Part shown: positions 36,739-46,401 of the stretch, piece after piece
Layout: each line of letters starts with the position of its first letter
How positions within the stretch are numbered: position 1 is the first letter of the stretch
NCBI RefSeq assembly: GCF_031656215.1
Contig: NZ_CP134228.1
Location: forward strand, 4,971,463-5,035,462
Length of the DNA stretch: 64,000 nt
DNA from: Mesorhizobium koreense
Lineage (GTDB): Bacteria; Pseudomonadota; Alphaproteobacteria; Rhizobiales; Rhizobiaceae
Direction of reading: 5' to 3'
The notes under the pieces: generated by a model
Seen by the model: the letters and a program-made list of their open reading frames with translations, nothing else
The model's database searches: none
What the model was told of the DNA's origin: nothing
Program-made: the position numbers and the translations under genes

Positions 36739-38606
36739 TGGAGCGCTGGCCGCGTCGGCGGTTCCTCGGATTATGCGGAGCGGCGGCAGCACTTCCGCTT
36801 CTGCCGCAGCGAAGCGCTGCCCAGCCGGCGTCCGGCAAGGCACTGCACGGGCTCTCCGCCTTCGGCGACCTGAAATACGCACCGGATTTCACCCATTTCG
36901 ACTACGCCAGCCCGGACGCGCCGACGGGAGGGACATTCAATTTTCCGCCGCCCAACTGGGCCTTTAACCAGAACGTCAGCACCTTCAACACCCTCAACAC
37001 TTTCGTTCGCGCGAGCGACGCCCCGCCGCGCATGGAGATGTGCTTCGATCAGCTAATGGTACGTGCGCTCGACGAGCCGGACGCGCTCTATGGCCTCATT
37101 GCCGAAAGCGTGACCATCTCGGACGACCGCAACAGTTTCGATTTCAAATTAAGGCCCGAAGCGAAATTCTCCGACGGTTCACCGCTCACGGCCGAAGACG
37201 TCGCATACACCTACAGGCTCTTCAAGGAGAAGGGTCATCCGAGCCTGCTTCTTCCTCTCAGGGAAGCGGTGGATTTCATCGCCGTGGAGGACCATGTCTT
37301 CCGGCTGGTCTTTTCAGGGAAACAATCGGACCGCACCATCCTTGGTCTTGCCGAATATCCGATCATCTCCAAGGCCTTCTTCGAGAAGAACCCGTTCGAC
37401 GGCTCGCAGTTGAACCCTCCGCTCGGCTCCGGCCCTTACAAGGTCGGCAGGTTCGGCGCCGGGCAGTATATCGAGTATGAGCGACGCGACGATTACTGGG
37501 CGCGCGATCTCCCGGTCAATCGTGGCCTGCATCATTTCGATGTCATCCGGATCGAGTTCTATCGTGAGCGGCAGGCCGGCTTCGAAGCCTTCAAGAAGGG
37601 CAGGATCGTATACCGCGAGGAATTCACCTCGAAGACATGGGCGACGGAATACGATTTTCCGGCGATCAAGGAAGGCAAGGTCGTCAAGCGGACCTTCCCA
37701 GCGGAATCACAGCCCTCGCTTCAGGCCTGGGCGCTGAACCAACGGCGCGAGCGCTTCAAGGATCCGCGCGTGCGTTTCGCTATCGGCAACTGCTTCGACT
37801 TCGAATGGACGCAGCGTAATCTTTTCTATGGCTCCTATGATCGCTCGCAATCGCTTTTCGAAAAGTCCGATTTCAAGGCGAGCGGGAAGCCCTCCCCCGA
37901 CGAAATGGCCGTCCTCGAAAAATTCCGCGGCCAGATTCCCGACGCTGCTTTCGGCGACGCGGTCGTGCAGCCGGTTTCCGACGGCTCCGGGCGCGACCGC
38001 AAGCTCCTGCGCAAGGCGCTCGGACTGCTGAAAGAGGCTGGCTGGACGCGCAAGGGCGAATCCCTTGCCAACGACAAGGGCGAGCGGCTGACCATCGAGC
38101 TTCTGGTCAACGATCCCGCGCTGGAACGGGTAAGCACGCCCTTCGTCGACAACATGCGCGCCATCGGCATCGACGCTTCGATCCGCCTCGTCGATCCGGC
38201 TCAGTACCAGCTTCGTCAGGCGAATTTCGATTTCGACATGGTGATGATGGCCGCCTCCTTCAGCGCCTCGCCGACGCGGGAGGAGATGGAACATTACTTC
38301 TCCTCCGTCGCCGCTTCGGCATCGGGGTCACGCAATCTTCCCGGAACCGAGAGCCCCGCTATCGATGCCCTGATCGACCTTGTCGGCAAGGCAAAAAGCC
38401 GGGCTGAACTGACAACGGCCATGCGTGTGCTCGACCGGGTCTTGCGCGCACGTCAGGACTGGATTCCAAATTGGTATCTGGCGAATCACCGGGTGGCCTA
38501 CTGGGATATGTTCGGGTTCAAGGAGAAGAAGCCCGACTACGGTTTTCCGGTCGAGGCACTCTGGTGGGTGGACGAGGAAAAGGCGAAGGCGATTGGCAAG
38601 GGCTGA
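36738..38606 (+). CDS. Peptide ABC transporter substrate-binding protein, family 5 (YejA-like), second copy
   Basis: A 622-residue paralog of the preceding gene, sharing layout and blocks (HFDYASPDAPTGG, PPLGSGPYKVGRFGAGQYIE, NDKGERLTIELLVNDP, ASGSRNLPGTESPAID). Export signal: MERWPRRRFLGLCGAAAALP, Arg at 6-8. Start 36738 overlaps the stop of copy 1 by one base, so translation is coupled. The N-terminal pocket differs from copy 1 (STFNTLNTFVRASDAPPRM against SFNPFIVRGTPGAGLGSFG), suggesting different ligands. It is the better candidate for the YejA that is directly next to yejB. Confidence 0.9.
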   Translation: MERWPRRRFLGLCGAAAALPLLPQRSAAQPASGKALHGLSAFGDLKYAPDFTHFDYASPDAPTGGTFNFPPPNWAFNQNVSTFNTLNTFVRASDAPPRMEMCFDQLMVRALDEPDALYGLIAESVTISDDRNSFDFKLRPEAKFSDGSPLTAEDVAYTYRLFKEKGHPSLLLPLREAVDFIAVEDHVFRLVFSGKQSDRTILGLAEYPIISKAFFEKNPFDGSQLNPPLGSGPYKVGRFGAGQYIEYERRDDYWARDLPVNRGLHHFDVIRIEFYRERQAGFEAFKKGRIVYREEFTSKTWATEYDFPAIKEGKVVKRTFPAESQPSLQAWALNQRRERFKDPRVRFAIGNCFDFEWTQRNLFYGSYDRSQSLFEKSDFKASGKPSPDEMAVLEKFRGQIPDAAFGDAVVQPVSDGSGRDRKLLRKALGLLKEAGWTRKGESLANDKGERLTIELLVNDPALERVSTPFVDNMRAIGIDASIRLVDPAQYQLRQANFDFDMVMMAASFSASPTREEMEHYFSSVAASASGSRNLPGTESPAIDALIDLVGKAKSRAELTTAMRVLDRVLRARQDWIPNWYLANHRVAYWDMFGFKEKKPDYGFPVEALWWVDEEKAKAIGKG

Positions 38607-38645
38607 CGGGGGCACGACAGACCTGCGGATCGGGAGGGCCGGCTA

Positions 38646-39752
38646 GTGGGAGCCTATATTCTCCGGCGCCTTCTTTTGATGATCCCGACGCTGTTCGGCA
38701 TCATGGCGGTGTCCTTCGCCGTCATCCAGTTCGCGCCGGGTGGTCCCGTCGAGCAGGTCATTGCCAAGATCACTGGCCAGGGCGGCGGCCCCGGCGACCG
38801 GCTTTCCGGCGGCGGCGCCGACATGGGCATGCAGAATTTCGATGCGGCCAGCAGCGACGTCTCGTCGAGATATCGCGGCGCGCAGGGGCTCGACCCGGAA
38901 TTCATCAAGAAGCTCGAAAAGCAATTCGGTTTCGACAAGCCGCCGCTCGAACGTTTCTTCATGATGCTCTGGAACTATTCCCGCTTCGATTTCGGCCGGA
39001 GTTATTTCCGCGATATCCCGGTGCTGCAGCTGATCCTGGAGAAGATGCCGGTGTCTGTCTCGCTCGGCCTATGGATCACGCTTCTGTCCTACCTGATCTC
39101 GATCCCGCTCGGCATCCGCAAGGCGGTCAAGGATGGCTCGGCCTTCGATGTGTGGACGAGCGGCATCATCATCGTCGGCTACGCCATTCCGGGCTTCATG
39201 TTCGCCATCCTTTTGATGGTGCTGTTCGCAGGTGGTTCCTTCTTCGACTGGTTCCCGCTGAGGGGGCTGACCTCGGATAATTGGAGCCAGCTTTCCATCC
39301 CCGGCAAGATACTCGACTATCTGTGGCACATCGCCCTGCCGATCACGGCCATGATCATGTCGGCCTTCGCCACGACGACGCTTCTGACGAAGAACTCCTT
39401 CCTCGACGAAATCCGCAAGCAATATGTGGTGACGGCGCGCGCCAAGGGGCTTTCCGAGCGGCAGGTGCTCTACGGGCATGTCTTCCGCAACGCCATGCTG
39501 ATCGTCATCGCCGGCTTTCCCGGCGCCTTCATCTCGGCTTTCTTCACCGGGTCGCTCCTGATCGAGAACATCTTCTCGCTGGACGGGCTGGGGCTGCTCG
39601 GCTTCCGCTCGGTGCTCGACCGCGACTATCCGGTCGTCTTCGCCAATCTCTATATATTCTCGCTGCTCGGCCTGTTCGTCACCCTCATCTCCGACCTCAC
39701 TTATACGTGGATCGACCCGCGCATCGACTTCGAGCGGAGAGATGTCGGATGA
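38646..39752 (+). CDS. yejB: Peptide ABC transporter permease YejB
   Basis: A 368-residue permease with six membrane segments. The family N terminus is [20 protein letters not shown], followed by the long periplasmic insertion of YejB (about residues 40-115), and the ATPase-contact segment [20 protein letters not shown] near 260. The start is GTG at 38646. Its stop overlaps the yejE start by four bases (ATGA). With YejE it forms the channel of a microcin C/oligopeptide importer. Confidence 0.93.
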   Translation: MGAYILRRLLLMIPTLFGIMAVSFAVIQFAPGGPVEQVIAKITGQGGGPGDRLSGGGADMGMQNFDAASSDVSSRYRGAQGLDPEFIKKLEKQFGFDKPPLERFFMMLWNYSRFDFGRSYFRDIPVLQLILEKMPVSVSLGLWITLLSYLISIPLGIRKAVKDGSAFDVWTSGIIIVGYAIPGFMFAILLMVLFAGGSFFDWFPLRGLTSDNWSQLSIPGKILDYLWHIALPITAMIMSAFATTTLLTKNSFLDEIRKQYVVTARAKGLSERQVLYGHVFRNAMLIVIAGFPGAFISAFFTGSLLIENIFSLDGLGLLGFRSVLDRDYPVVFANLYIFSLLGLFVTLISDLTYTWIDPRIDFERRDVG

Positions 39753-40900
39753 CGGACATCCAGGTGACGGCCGCCGTCGAGGCGACACGCGATCGGACGC
39801 GCCGCCCCTTCCTGTCGCCGCTCAACCAGCGGCGCTGGTTGAATTTCAAGGCCAACCGAAGGGGCTACTGGTCGCTGTGGATATTCCTCGTCCTCTTCGT
39901 GCTGTCGCTGTTCTCCGAACTCATCGCCAACGACAAGCCCATCATCGCCTCCTACAAGGGCGAGATCCTGTTCCCGGTGCTGGTTGACTATCCGGAAGAG
40001 AAATTCGGCGGGTTCCTCGCCGTGACGGATTACCGCGACCCTGCGATCCACGACGAGATCAAGGCACATGGCTGGCTGGTCTGGCCGCCGATCCGCTACT
40101 CCTACCGTACGGTCAACAACGAGATACCGGAGGCGGCGCCGGCCAAGCCTTCCTGGCTCTATTCGAAGGATGTGCGCTGCCAGCGCTACCCCAAGGGCGT
40201 CGACGATCCCGGCTGCACGATCGGCAACTGGAACTGGCTGGGCACCGACGACCAGGCGCGCGACGTGCTCGCGCGCGTCATCTACGGTTTTCGCATATCG
40301 GTGCTGTTCGGTCTCGTCCTGACGTTCTTTTCGGCCGTGCTCGGCGTCTCGGCCGGCGCGGTGCAGGGCTATTTCGGCGGGTGGACCGACCTCCTCTTCC
40401 AGCGCTTCATCGAGATCTGGTCATCCATCCCGGTGCTCTACCTGATCCTGATCATGGCGGCCGTTCTGCCGCCCGGCTTCTTCATCCTGCTCGGGCTGAT
40501 GCTGCTCTTCTCATGGGTGGCCTTCGTCAGCGTGGTGCGGGCGGAATTCCTGCGCGCGCGCAATCTCGAATATGTCAACGCGGCCCGCGCGCTTGGCGTC
40601 TCCAATCGCACCATCATCTACCGGCACATGCTGCCCAACGCGATGGTGTCGGCGCTGACCTTCCTGCCCTTCATCCTCAACAGTTCCATCACGACGCTGA
40701 CCTCGCTCGATTTCCTCGGCTTCGGCCTGCCGCCGGGCTCGCCGTCGCTCGGCGAATTGCTGAAACAGGGTCAGTCGAACCTCAATGCGCCGTGGCTGGG
40801 GCTCGCCGGCTTCTTCACGCTTTCGATCATGCTCTCGCTCCTGATCTTCATCGGCGAAGCCACACGCGACGCCTTCGACCCGAGGAAGACGTTTAGATGA
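39749..40900 (+). CDS. yejE: Peptide ABC transporter permease YejE
   Basis: A 383-residue permease. The start [20 protein letters not shown] leads to [20 protein letters not shown], a first membrane segment at about 49-68, and a large periplasmic loop to about 175 with the family's [20 protein letters not shown]. The ATPase-contact loop is [20 protein letters not shown] near 270. The C terminus [15 protein letters not shown] is standard for YejE. In related genomes yejF follows directly; here a toxin-antitoxin pair lies between them. Confidence 0.93.
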   Translation: MTDIQVTAAVEATRDRTRRPFLSPLNQRRWLNFKANRRGYWSLWIFLVLFVLSLFSELIANDKPIIASYKGEILFPVLVDYPEEKFGGFLAVTDYRDPAIHDEIKAHGWLVWPPIRYSYRTVNNEIPEAAPAKPSWLYSKDVRCQRYPKGVDDPGCTIGNWNWLGTDDQARDVLARVIYGFRISVLFGLVLTFFSAVLGVSAGAVQGYFGGWTDLLFQRFIEIWSSIPVLYLILIMAAVLPPGFFILLGLMLLFSWVAFVSVVRAEFLRARNLEYVNAARALGVSNRTIIYRHMLPNAMVSALTFLPFILNSSITTLTSLDFLGFGLPPGSPSLGELLKQGQSNLNAPWLGLAGFFTLSIMLSLLIFIGEATRDAFDPRKTFR

Positions 40901-40954
40901 ATACGGCATATGCTATTATCCTCGCACAACGGCCCGTCGATTAGGATGGTTGAG

Positions 40955-41188
40955 ATGAACAAGATCGTGCGTCAGCATTATCCGGTATCGCAATTGCCCG
41001 CGGACCTTCGTGCGCAATTTGCAGATGACACATCGGTCACCGTTACAATTGAGGAGGAGATCAGGAATCCGCTCACACGCGAACAGCTGCTGGAGATGTT
41101 CGAAAAAGCGCGGAAGAATTCCCCTGGTACGACGCTCGAGGAAGCAGTCGCCCGTGTTCGTGCGTTGCGCGACGAGTGGGATGATTAA
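40955..41188 (+). CDS. Putative antitoxin of a VapBC-type pair
   Basis: A 77-residue acidic protein, MNKIVRQHYPVSQLPADLRA at the N terminus, then a helical Glu-rich part (LTREQLLEMFEKARKN, LEEAVARVRALRDEWDD). Size, acidity and the one-base overlap of its stop (TAATG) with a PIN-domain gene mark it as the antitoxin. ATG 40955 has AGGA 8 bases upstream; ATG 40946 would add three residues. A palindrome GCATATGC at 40906-40913 lies just upstream and might be an operator. It begins 54 bp after yejE. Confidence 0.8.
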   Translation: MNKIVRQHYPVSQLPADLRAQFADDTSVTVTIEEEIRNPLTREQLLEMFEKARKNSPGTTLEEAVARVRALRDEWDD

Positions 41189-41688
41189 TGGGTCCTCAGC
41201 TCTATCTCGACGCAAATATCGTCATTTACGCATTCGAGAACACCGACGAAATATCCGAGCGGCTGCGAAGTTTGATCGCCGCCACATCGTCGCCTCAGCA
41301 TCGCTTCCTGGCAACAAGCGAACTTACATTGGCGGAAATCGTTGTAGTCCCGCTCAGAAACGGCAATCGACGGCTAATCGATATCTACGAATCTATTACA
41401 ATTGGCAATTCATTCGTCTATGTCGGAATCGTAAGCCGAGAAGTCCTTTGGCTAGCAGCGATATTACGGTCCAAGCATCGTCAGTTGCGATTGCCGGATG
41501 CGATACACATCGCCACGGCGATGCTGTTTGGTTGTGACTATTTCCTGAGCGGCGATCTCAGATTGAGCGGTTCCTTTTCCATCGAACAAATGTCTGAACC
41601 GGTGCAGATTCCAAAAGCTTCGATCTCTGTGGTGCGGCCCGAAACGCCAGTAATCGACAAGCTGGTCATCGAATTTAGCAAACGATGA
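41188..41688 (+). CDS. PIN-domain toxin (VapC-like ribonuclease)
   Basis: A 166-residue PIN-domain protein with all acidic positions: LYLDANIVIYAFE (Asp8), LTLAEIVVVPL (Glu near 49), LRLPDAIHIATA (Asp near 103) and GCDYFLSGD (Asp near 120). It would cleave RNA (often tRNA) when not bound by the antitoxin. The reading frame is intact. Its TGA stop overlaps the yejF start by four bases (ATGA), so yejF translation is coupled to the toxin. Codon use and composition appear more AT-rich than the yej genes around it. Confidence 0.85.
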   Translation: MGPQLYLDANIVIYAFENTDEISERLRSLIAATSSPQHRFLATSELTLAEIVVVPLRNGNRRLIDIYESITIGNSFVYVGIVSREVLWLAAILRSKHRQLRLPDAIHIATAMLFGCDYFLSGDLRLSGSFSIEQMSEPVQIPKASISVVRPETPVIDKLVIEFSKR

Positions 41689-43313
41689 CAGCCACTCTCC
41701 TCTCCGTCCGCGACCTGTCCGTGGCCTTCAGCCAGGGCGGGCACGACAGCATTGCCGTCGATCACATCTCCTTTGATGTCGGCAAAAGCGAGACGGTGGC
41801 GTTGGTCGGGGAATCCGGCTCCGGCAAGTCGGTGACGGCGCTCTCCGTCCTGAAGCTCCTGCCCTACCCTGCCGCCAGCCATCCGTCCGGCCAGATCCTG
41901 TTCGGCGGCAAGGATCTCCTTGCGGCGAACGAAAAGGAGCTTCGCCGCGTGCGCGGCAACGACGTCACCATGATCTTCCAGGAGCCGATGACCTCGCTCA
42001 ACCCGCTGCATACGGTCGAGCAGCAGATCGGCGAAATCCTGCGTCTGCACCGGGGGATGCGCGATGCCGCGGCACGGGCACGCACACTCGAACTCCTGAA
42101 CGAGGTCGGCATCCGCGAGGCGGAAAAGCGGCTCGGCGCCTATCCGCACCAGCTTTCCGGCGGCCAACGCCAGCGCGTCATGATCGCCATGGCGCTCGCC
42201 AATGAGCCCGATCTTTTGATCGCGGACGAGCCGACCACCGCGCTCGACGTGACCGTGCAGGCGCAGATCTTGGAACTGCTCGCCCGGCTCAAGCAGGCGA
42301 ATGGCATGTCGATGCTCTTCATCACGCACGATCTCGGCATCGTACGGCGCATCGCCGACCGCGTCTGCGTCATGACCGGCGGCAAGATCGTCGAAACGGG
42401 CCCAACGAAGGAAATCTTTGCCACCCCCCGGCACGAGTACACAAGGCATCTCCTCACCGCCGAACCCAAGGGCCACCCCCCCGCCTCCGACGAGAAGGCG
42501 GAAACCGTCATGCGTGGCGACGACGTCAAAGTATGGTTCCCGATCAAGGAAGGGTTCCTTCGCCGCACGGTGGACCATGTGAAAGCGGTGGACGGCATCG
42601 ACCTTACGGTCCGCGCCGGCCAGACGCTCGGCGTTGTCGGCGAATCCGGCTCTGGCAAGACGACGCTCGGCCTGGCGCTGGCGCGGATGATCTCGTCGGA
42701 GGGGAAGATCAGCTTTGCCGGCCGTGAGATCGACGCCTATTCGTTCAAGGAGATGCGGCCGCTGAGGCGCGAATTGCAGATCGTCTTCCAGGACCCTTTC
42801 GGCTCGCTCAGCCCACGTATGTCGATCGCCGAGATCATCGAAGAAGGGTTGCGCATCCACGAGCCGAAGCTGACCGCCGACGAGCGCGACGAGCGCGTCG
42901 TCGGCGTGATGAAGGAAGTCGGCCTCGAGCCTGAGACGCGGTTCCGCTATCCTCATGAATTCTCCGGCGGGCAGCGCCAACGCGTGGCGATAGCACGCGC
43001 CATGGTGCTCAATCCGCGTTTCGTCATGCTGGACGAACCGACCTCGGCGCTCGATATGAGCGTGCAGGCGCAGGTCGTGGACCTGCTGCGCCGGCTGCAG
43101 GAGCGGCACAACCTCGCCTATCTCTTCATCAGCCACGATTTGAAGGTCGTGCGCGCGCTCGCCAACGAGGTCATCGTCATGCGCGGCGGCAAGGTGGTGG
43201 AACACGGGCCTGCCGAGCAGATATTCACGCGACCTAAGACCGACTACACGAAGGCTCTGATCTCTGCCGCTTTCCGGATCGAAACGGCGCCTGAGGGCGT
43301 GGTGAGCGAATAG
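41685..43313 (+). CDS. yejF: Peptide ABC transporter ATP-binding protein YejF (two ATPase domains)
   Basis: A 542-residue protein made of two fused ABC ATPases. Domain 1 has Walker [15 protein letters not shown] near 42 and signature [15 protein letters not shown] near 158. Domain 2 has Walker [15 protein letters not shown] near 318 and signature [15 protein letters not shown] near 425, with Walker [19 protein letters not shown]. It powers the YejABE peptide importer. Start [15 protein letters not shown] at 41685 overlaps the PIN toxin stop. ghrA follows 13 bp later. Confidence 0.94.
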   Translation: MTATLLSVRDLSVAFSQGGHDSIAVDHISFDVGKSETVALVGESGSGKSVTALSVLKLLPYPAASHPSGQILFGGKDLLAANEKELRRVRGNDVTMIFQEPMTSLNPLHTVEQQIGEILRLHRGMRDAAARARTLELLNEVGIREAEKRLGAYPHQLSGGQRQRVMIAMALANEPDLLIADEPTTALDVTVQAQILELLARLKQANGMSMLFITHDLGIVRRIADRVCVMTGGKIVETGPTKEIFATPRHEYTRHLLTAEPKGHPPASDEKAETVMRGDDVKVWFPIKEGFLRRTVDHVKAVDGIDLTVRAGQTLGVVGESGSGKTTLGLALARMISSEGKISFAGREIDAYSFKEMRPLRRELQIVFQDPFGSLSPRMSIAEIIEEGLRIHEPKLTADERDERVVGVMKEVGLEPETRFRYPHEFSGGQRQRVAIARAMVLNPRFVMLDEPTSALDMSVQAQVVDLLRRLQERHNLAYLFISHDLKVVRALANEVIVMRGGKVVEHGPAEQIFTRPKTDYTKALISAAFRIETAPEGVVSE

Positions 43314-43326
43314 GCGAAGAAAAAGA

Positions 43327-44268
43327 ATGGGCAAGGGCCGCATCCTGTTTTCCGCTCAAGACATAGATCCGCAGCGCTGGCAGGAACTTCTGTCGCAATC
43401 GCGCGAGGTCGTGCTGGAGCCGAACGGGCCGGACGATCCTTCCATCGAATATGCGGTCGTGTGGAGGCATGCCCCAGGCGTTCTCTCGAAGCTGCCCAAT
43501 CTCAAGATCATCTTCTCGATCGGCGCCGGCGTCGACCATGTTCTCGCCGATCCCGACATTCCCCATGTGCCGATCGTCCGCGCCGTCGCCGACGAGCTTA
43601 CGCAGTTGATGACCGAATATGTCGTCTGGCGCGTGCTGGATCACCAGCGACAGGGAATGCTCTATCGCGAGCAGCAGACACGCGGGATCTGGAATGAACC
43701 GAGGCAGCCGGCAGCAGGTGCCGTTCACGTCGGCATCATGGGTTTCGGCACGCTCGGTTGCGATGCCGCCAAGGCGCTTCTGGCGCTCGGCTTCAAGGTG
43801 AATGGCTGGAGCCGGTCGCCGCGCCCGATGGCGGGCGTCACCGCTTTCCATGGCGCCGACGGGCTCGACGCCTTCCTCAACGCCACCGATATCCTGGTTT
43901 CGCTTTTACCGCTGACGCCGGCGACGCGCGGCATCATCGACTACGACCTGCTCGGCAAGCTCAATCGCGGCAACCCGCTCGGCGGCGCCGTTCTCATCAA
44001 TGCCGGTCGCGGCCAGTTGCAGAAGGACGCCGACATCGTGCGGGCGCTCGATGATGGCCTGATCAAGGAAGCGAGCCTCGATGTTTTCGAGACGGAGCCG
44101 CTGCCGGCGACAAGTCCGCTTTGGTCGCACCCGAAGGTCTTCATTACGCCGCACACGGCGGTGATCTCCGACCCGTCCTATCTCGTACCGCCGATGCTGG
44201 CACAGATGGACGCGTTCGAGCGCGGCGAAAAACTACTGAACATGATCGATCCGAAAGCCGGATACTGA
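43327..44268 (+). CDS. ghrA: Glyoxylate/hydroxypyruvate reductase A (D-2-hydroxyacid dehydrogenase)
   Basis: A 313-residue NAD(P)H-dependent reductase. The coenzyme fold is GIMGFGTLGCDAAKALLALG near 138-157. The catalytic Arg is in LINAGRGQL near 225, Glu in DVFETEPLP near 257 and His in ITPHTAV near 276. It reduces glyoxylate and hydroxypyruvate in the cytosol. It follows yejF at 13 bp and is probably in the same transcript, although no functional link to peptide uptake is evident. Other 2-hydroxyacid substrates are possible. Confidence 0.88.
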   Translation: MGKGRILFSAQDIDPQRWQELLSQSREVVLEPNGPDDPSIEYAVVWRHAPGVLSKLPNLKIIFSIGAGVDHVLADPDIPHVPIVRAVADELTQLMTEYVVWRVLDHQRQGMLYREQQTRGIWNEPRQPAAGAVHVGIMGFGTLGCDAAKALLALGFKVNGWSRSPRPMAGVTAFHGADGLDAFLNATDILVSLLPLTPATRGIIDYDLLGKLNRGNPLGGAVLINAGRGQLQKDADIVRALDDGLIKEASLDVFETEPLPATSPLWSHPKVFITPHTAVISDPSYLVPPMLAQMDAFERGEKLLNMIDPKAGY

Positions 44269-44273
44269 TCGTC

Positions 44274-45134
44274 TCAAGGACGGCGGAAGCCGGTCGGCCC
44301 GCCATAGAGATAGGCGATGCGCTCCACCGCCTCACTGAGCTTTTCGCGCGAGACCATCATGGTGTGGCCGTTGGCGTGGATAATGTTTCGCCTATCCAGC
44401 ATGATGGCGACGTGGCCTTTCCAGAAGACGAGATCGCCGCGCCGCAATTCGGCCATGTCCGCTCCCGGATCGAATTGCTCGCCAAGGGAGGATGCCTGCA
44501 TGTCGGTATCTCGCTGGACCGAGCGCCCAGCCATGCGCAGCGAAAGCTGGACGAGACCCGAGCAGTCGATGCCGAAGGCACTCATGCCGCCCCAAAGATA
44601 GGGTGTGGACAGAAGCGCTTCCGCCACGCTCACATAATCGTCCACGGCATCTCCGACGGGACGGAGATGCGCGTCGATCAAAGCCTCGCCCGAAGCAAGG
44701 ACGGCGTAGCGCGTGCCGCGCGTCTCGGCGAACCGTTCGACGGAAACGCGCGAGCCCGCGGAGAGACAAATCTTGCGCGGCATCTTCAGATCGGCGCCCG
44801 AATAGAGGAAGGTGCGTGGCACCGACACAACGTGGGTCGGAGCGGCCCCCGCCGCGCCTAGCGCGGTCCGTGCGACATAGCCGACATAATTGTCGTGGAC
44901 GGCTTGCACCCAGGCCCAGCCATTGCGCTCCTCGAAAACCAGAACGTCGTCGCCAAGAAGCAATTGCGTGTTCAGTCCCGCAGCCGCATCGGGCGTGGCA
45001 AGCATGTCGGCGACGGGCACGCCGATCCGAGCCGGCCTGCCGGCCACGAAGCGGCCGGCCTCGACCTGTCCTTTCAGCCGCTCGTCGGCCAGATCCTCCC
45101 GAAAAGCATGGAGGCGCTTGTCGAGGACGTTCAT
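44274..45134 (-). CDS. NlpC/P60-family cell-wall peptidase with SH3 region
   Basis: A 286-residue protein with two SH3-like parts (about 40-160) and a C-terminal NlpC/P60 domain (about 165-280). The catalytic Cys is in FGIDCSGLVQLSL near 191 and the His in FWKGHVAIML near 240, with IIHANGHTMMVS after it. The family cleaves gamma-D-Glu-diaminopimelate bonds in peptidoglycan peptides. There is no clear signal peptide, so it may act on imported muropeptides in the cytosol, which would suit the neighbouring Yej peptide importer; this is inference. Its start overlaps the MarR gene stop (ATGA). Confidence 0.87.
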   Translation of the reverse strand: MNVLDKRLHAFREDLADERLKGQVEAGRFVAGRPARIGVPVADMLATPDAAAGLNTQLLLGDDVLVFEERNGWAWVQAVHDNYVGYVARTALGAAGAAPTHVVSVPRTFLYSGADLKMPRKICLSAGSRVSVERFAETRGTRYAVLASGEALIDAHLRPVGDAVDDYVSVAEALLSTPYLWGGMSAFGIDCSGLVQLSLRMAGRSVQRDTDMQASSLGEQFDPGADMAELRRGDLVFWKGHVAIMLDRRNIIHANGHTMMVSREKLSEAVERIAYLYGGPTGFRRP

Positions 45135-45481
45135 GCCGGAAGCTCCGCTGCCTTGGCTATGATGGCATCGCCGAAGCGCTCGACATAGAGCGCGCCCTCG
45201 ACGGTGCGCCGGACAAGCACGTTGCGCCGGTCGTTCTCGTCGCGATGGCGCGACACCAGCTTCATGGCGCCCATCGTGTCGAGCGCGCGCGTGATGACCG
45301 GCTTGGTGACGCCGAGACGACGGGCAAGGCCCCGCACCGTATGCGGTGGCGGGTCGAGATAGACAGTGAGCAGGATCGCTGCCTGCCGGAACGACAGATC
45401 ATGCGCGCCGCCCGTCACCTCGGCGAGAGAAACAAGCTGCCACAGCCGCAGCGCCTGGGTCGGACGCAGAACAACCGACAT
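45131..45481 (-). CDS. MarR-family transcriptional regulator
   Basis: A 116-residue winged-helix protein. The recognition region is TVRGLARRLGVTKPVITRAL near 47-66, and the wing DENDRRNVLVRRT near 80-92 is characteristic of MarR. ATG 45481 has GGAAAG 8 bases upstream; an in-frame ATG at 45547 would add 22 basic residues. It is coupled by a four-base overlap to the NlpC/P60 hydrolase gene, so it probably controls or is co-expressed with it. Effector unknown. Confidence 0.8.
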   Translation of the reverse strand: MSVVLRPTQALRLWQLVSLAEVTGGAHDLSFRQAAILLTVYLDPPPHTVRGLARRLGVTKPVITRALDTMGAMKLVSRHRDENDRRNVLVRRTVEGALYVERFGDAIIAKAAELPA

Positions 45482-45720
45482 GACAAAGCTTTCCGTAAGG
45501 GCTTTCCGTAAAGCGCGTTTTCCGTCTTTGTTTCGGAGCCGTATCATTCAATCCGCAAACAGCGGGTTAAGCAAGCTCCGGGCGATGCTACGGGGTCGCG
45601 GGCTACGTCAAGTTTGAGATACCCGATGGTCACTTGCGAGCAGGATCGGTCCATTCTCTTTCTTTTCCGGATGTGGTTAGGTTAGAAAACCAACAAGTAA
45701 GGCAAGGTGACCAAGCAACT

Positions 45721-46326
45721 ATGTTCGGAAAGGCCCGGAAAAAATTCGGCCTTCGGAAGGCAGAAGGAGAACTTCCGGAAGGAGTGAGGGTCGGGCGCCA
45801 CTCATACGGCGTTCACTCTTCATCGATTGATGGTCTGCGCGGATCGATCGACATCGAAATCGGCTCGTTTTGCTCCATCGCCAAGGAAGCGCTCTTTCTC
45901 CAGAACGAGCATACGCGGACTACAGTCTCAACATGGCCGTTTGACCGTGCTTTTGACAATCGCCATTGCGGCAGGGACCTGCGCGGACCAATACGGGTCG
46001 GCAATGACGTCTGGATCGGTCGTCGCGCTGTCATCCTCTCGGGCGTAACGATCGGTGACGGTGCAATCATCGGCGCCGGCGCTGTCGTAACGAAGGACGT
46101 CCCTCCCTACGCGGTCGTCGTTGGCAACCCGGCACGCGTGGCGCGATACAGGTTCGACCAACGACAGATCGATGCGCTTCTGGAACTTCGTTGGTGGACT
46201 TGGTCCGACGAAAAGATACAGAGCCACAGCGAATTCTTCCTTGGCTCTATCGACAAGTTCATCGAAAAATTCCAGCACTCGGCGGATCGCACCGCGACTA
46301 AGCGATCTTTCGGGCTATTGTCGTAG
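45721..46326 (+). CDS. CatB-related hexapeptide-repeat O-acetyltransferase
   Basis: A 201-residue left-handed beta-helix acetyltransferase: [20 protein letters not shown] near 42, a catalytic His in [16 protein letters not shown], then hexapeptide repeats [20 protein letters not shown] and [20 protein letters not shown] near 90-140. The group includes chloramphenicol-type CatB and sugar acetyltransferases; a sugar or polysaccharide substrate is more likely beside a sulfotransferase. ATG 45721 was chosen, with AAGG about 12 bases upstream; an upstream start at 45634 has no family-like sequence. Composition is less GC-rich than its surroundings. Confidence 0.82.
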   Translation: MFGKARKKFGLRKAEGELPEGVRVGRHSYGVHSSSIDGLRGSIDIEIGSFCSIAKEALFLQNEHTRTTVSTWPFDRAFDNRHCGRDLRGPIRVGNDVWIGRRAVILSGVTIGDGAIIGAGAVVTKDVPPYAVVVGNPARVARYRFDQRQIDALLELRWWTWSDEKIQSHSEFFLGSIDKFIEKFQHSADRTATKRSFGLLS

Positions 46327-46401
46327 ACCGATCTGCCACCGGTCGGCGTATCGGGAGGACGCATCTATAACTGGTATCGAATAGGGGAGGATTCTTAACG
46401 G

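Noticed and set aside
41538..43343. A 601-residue leftward open frame over yejF
   Set aside because: Antisense to a gene with two complete ABC ATPase domains; no family-like motifs.
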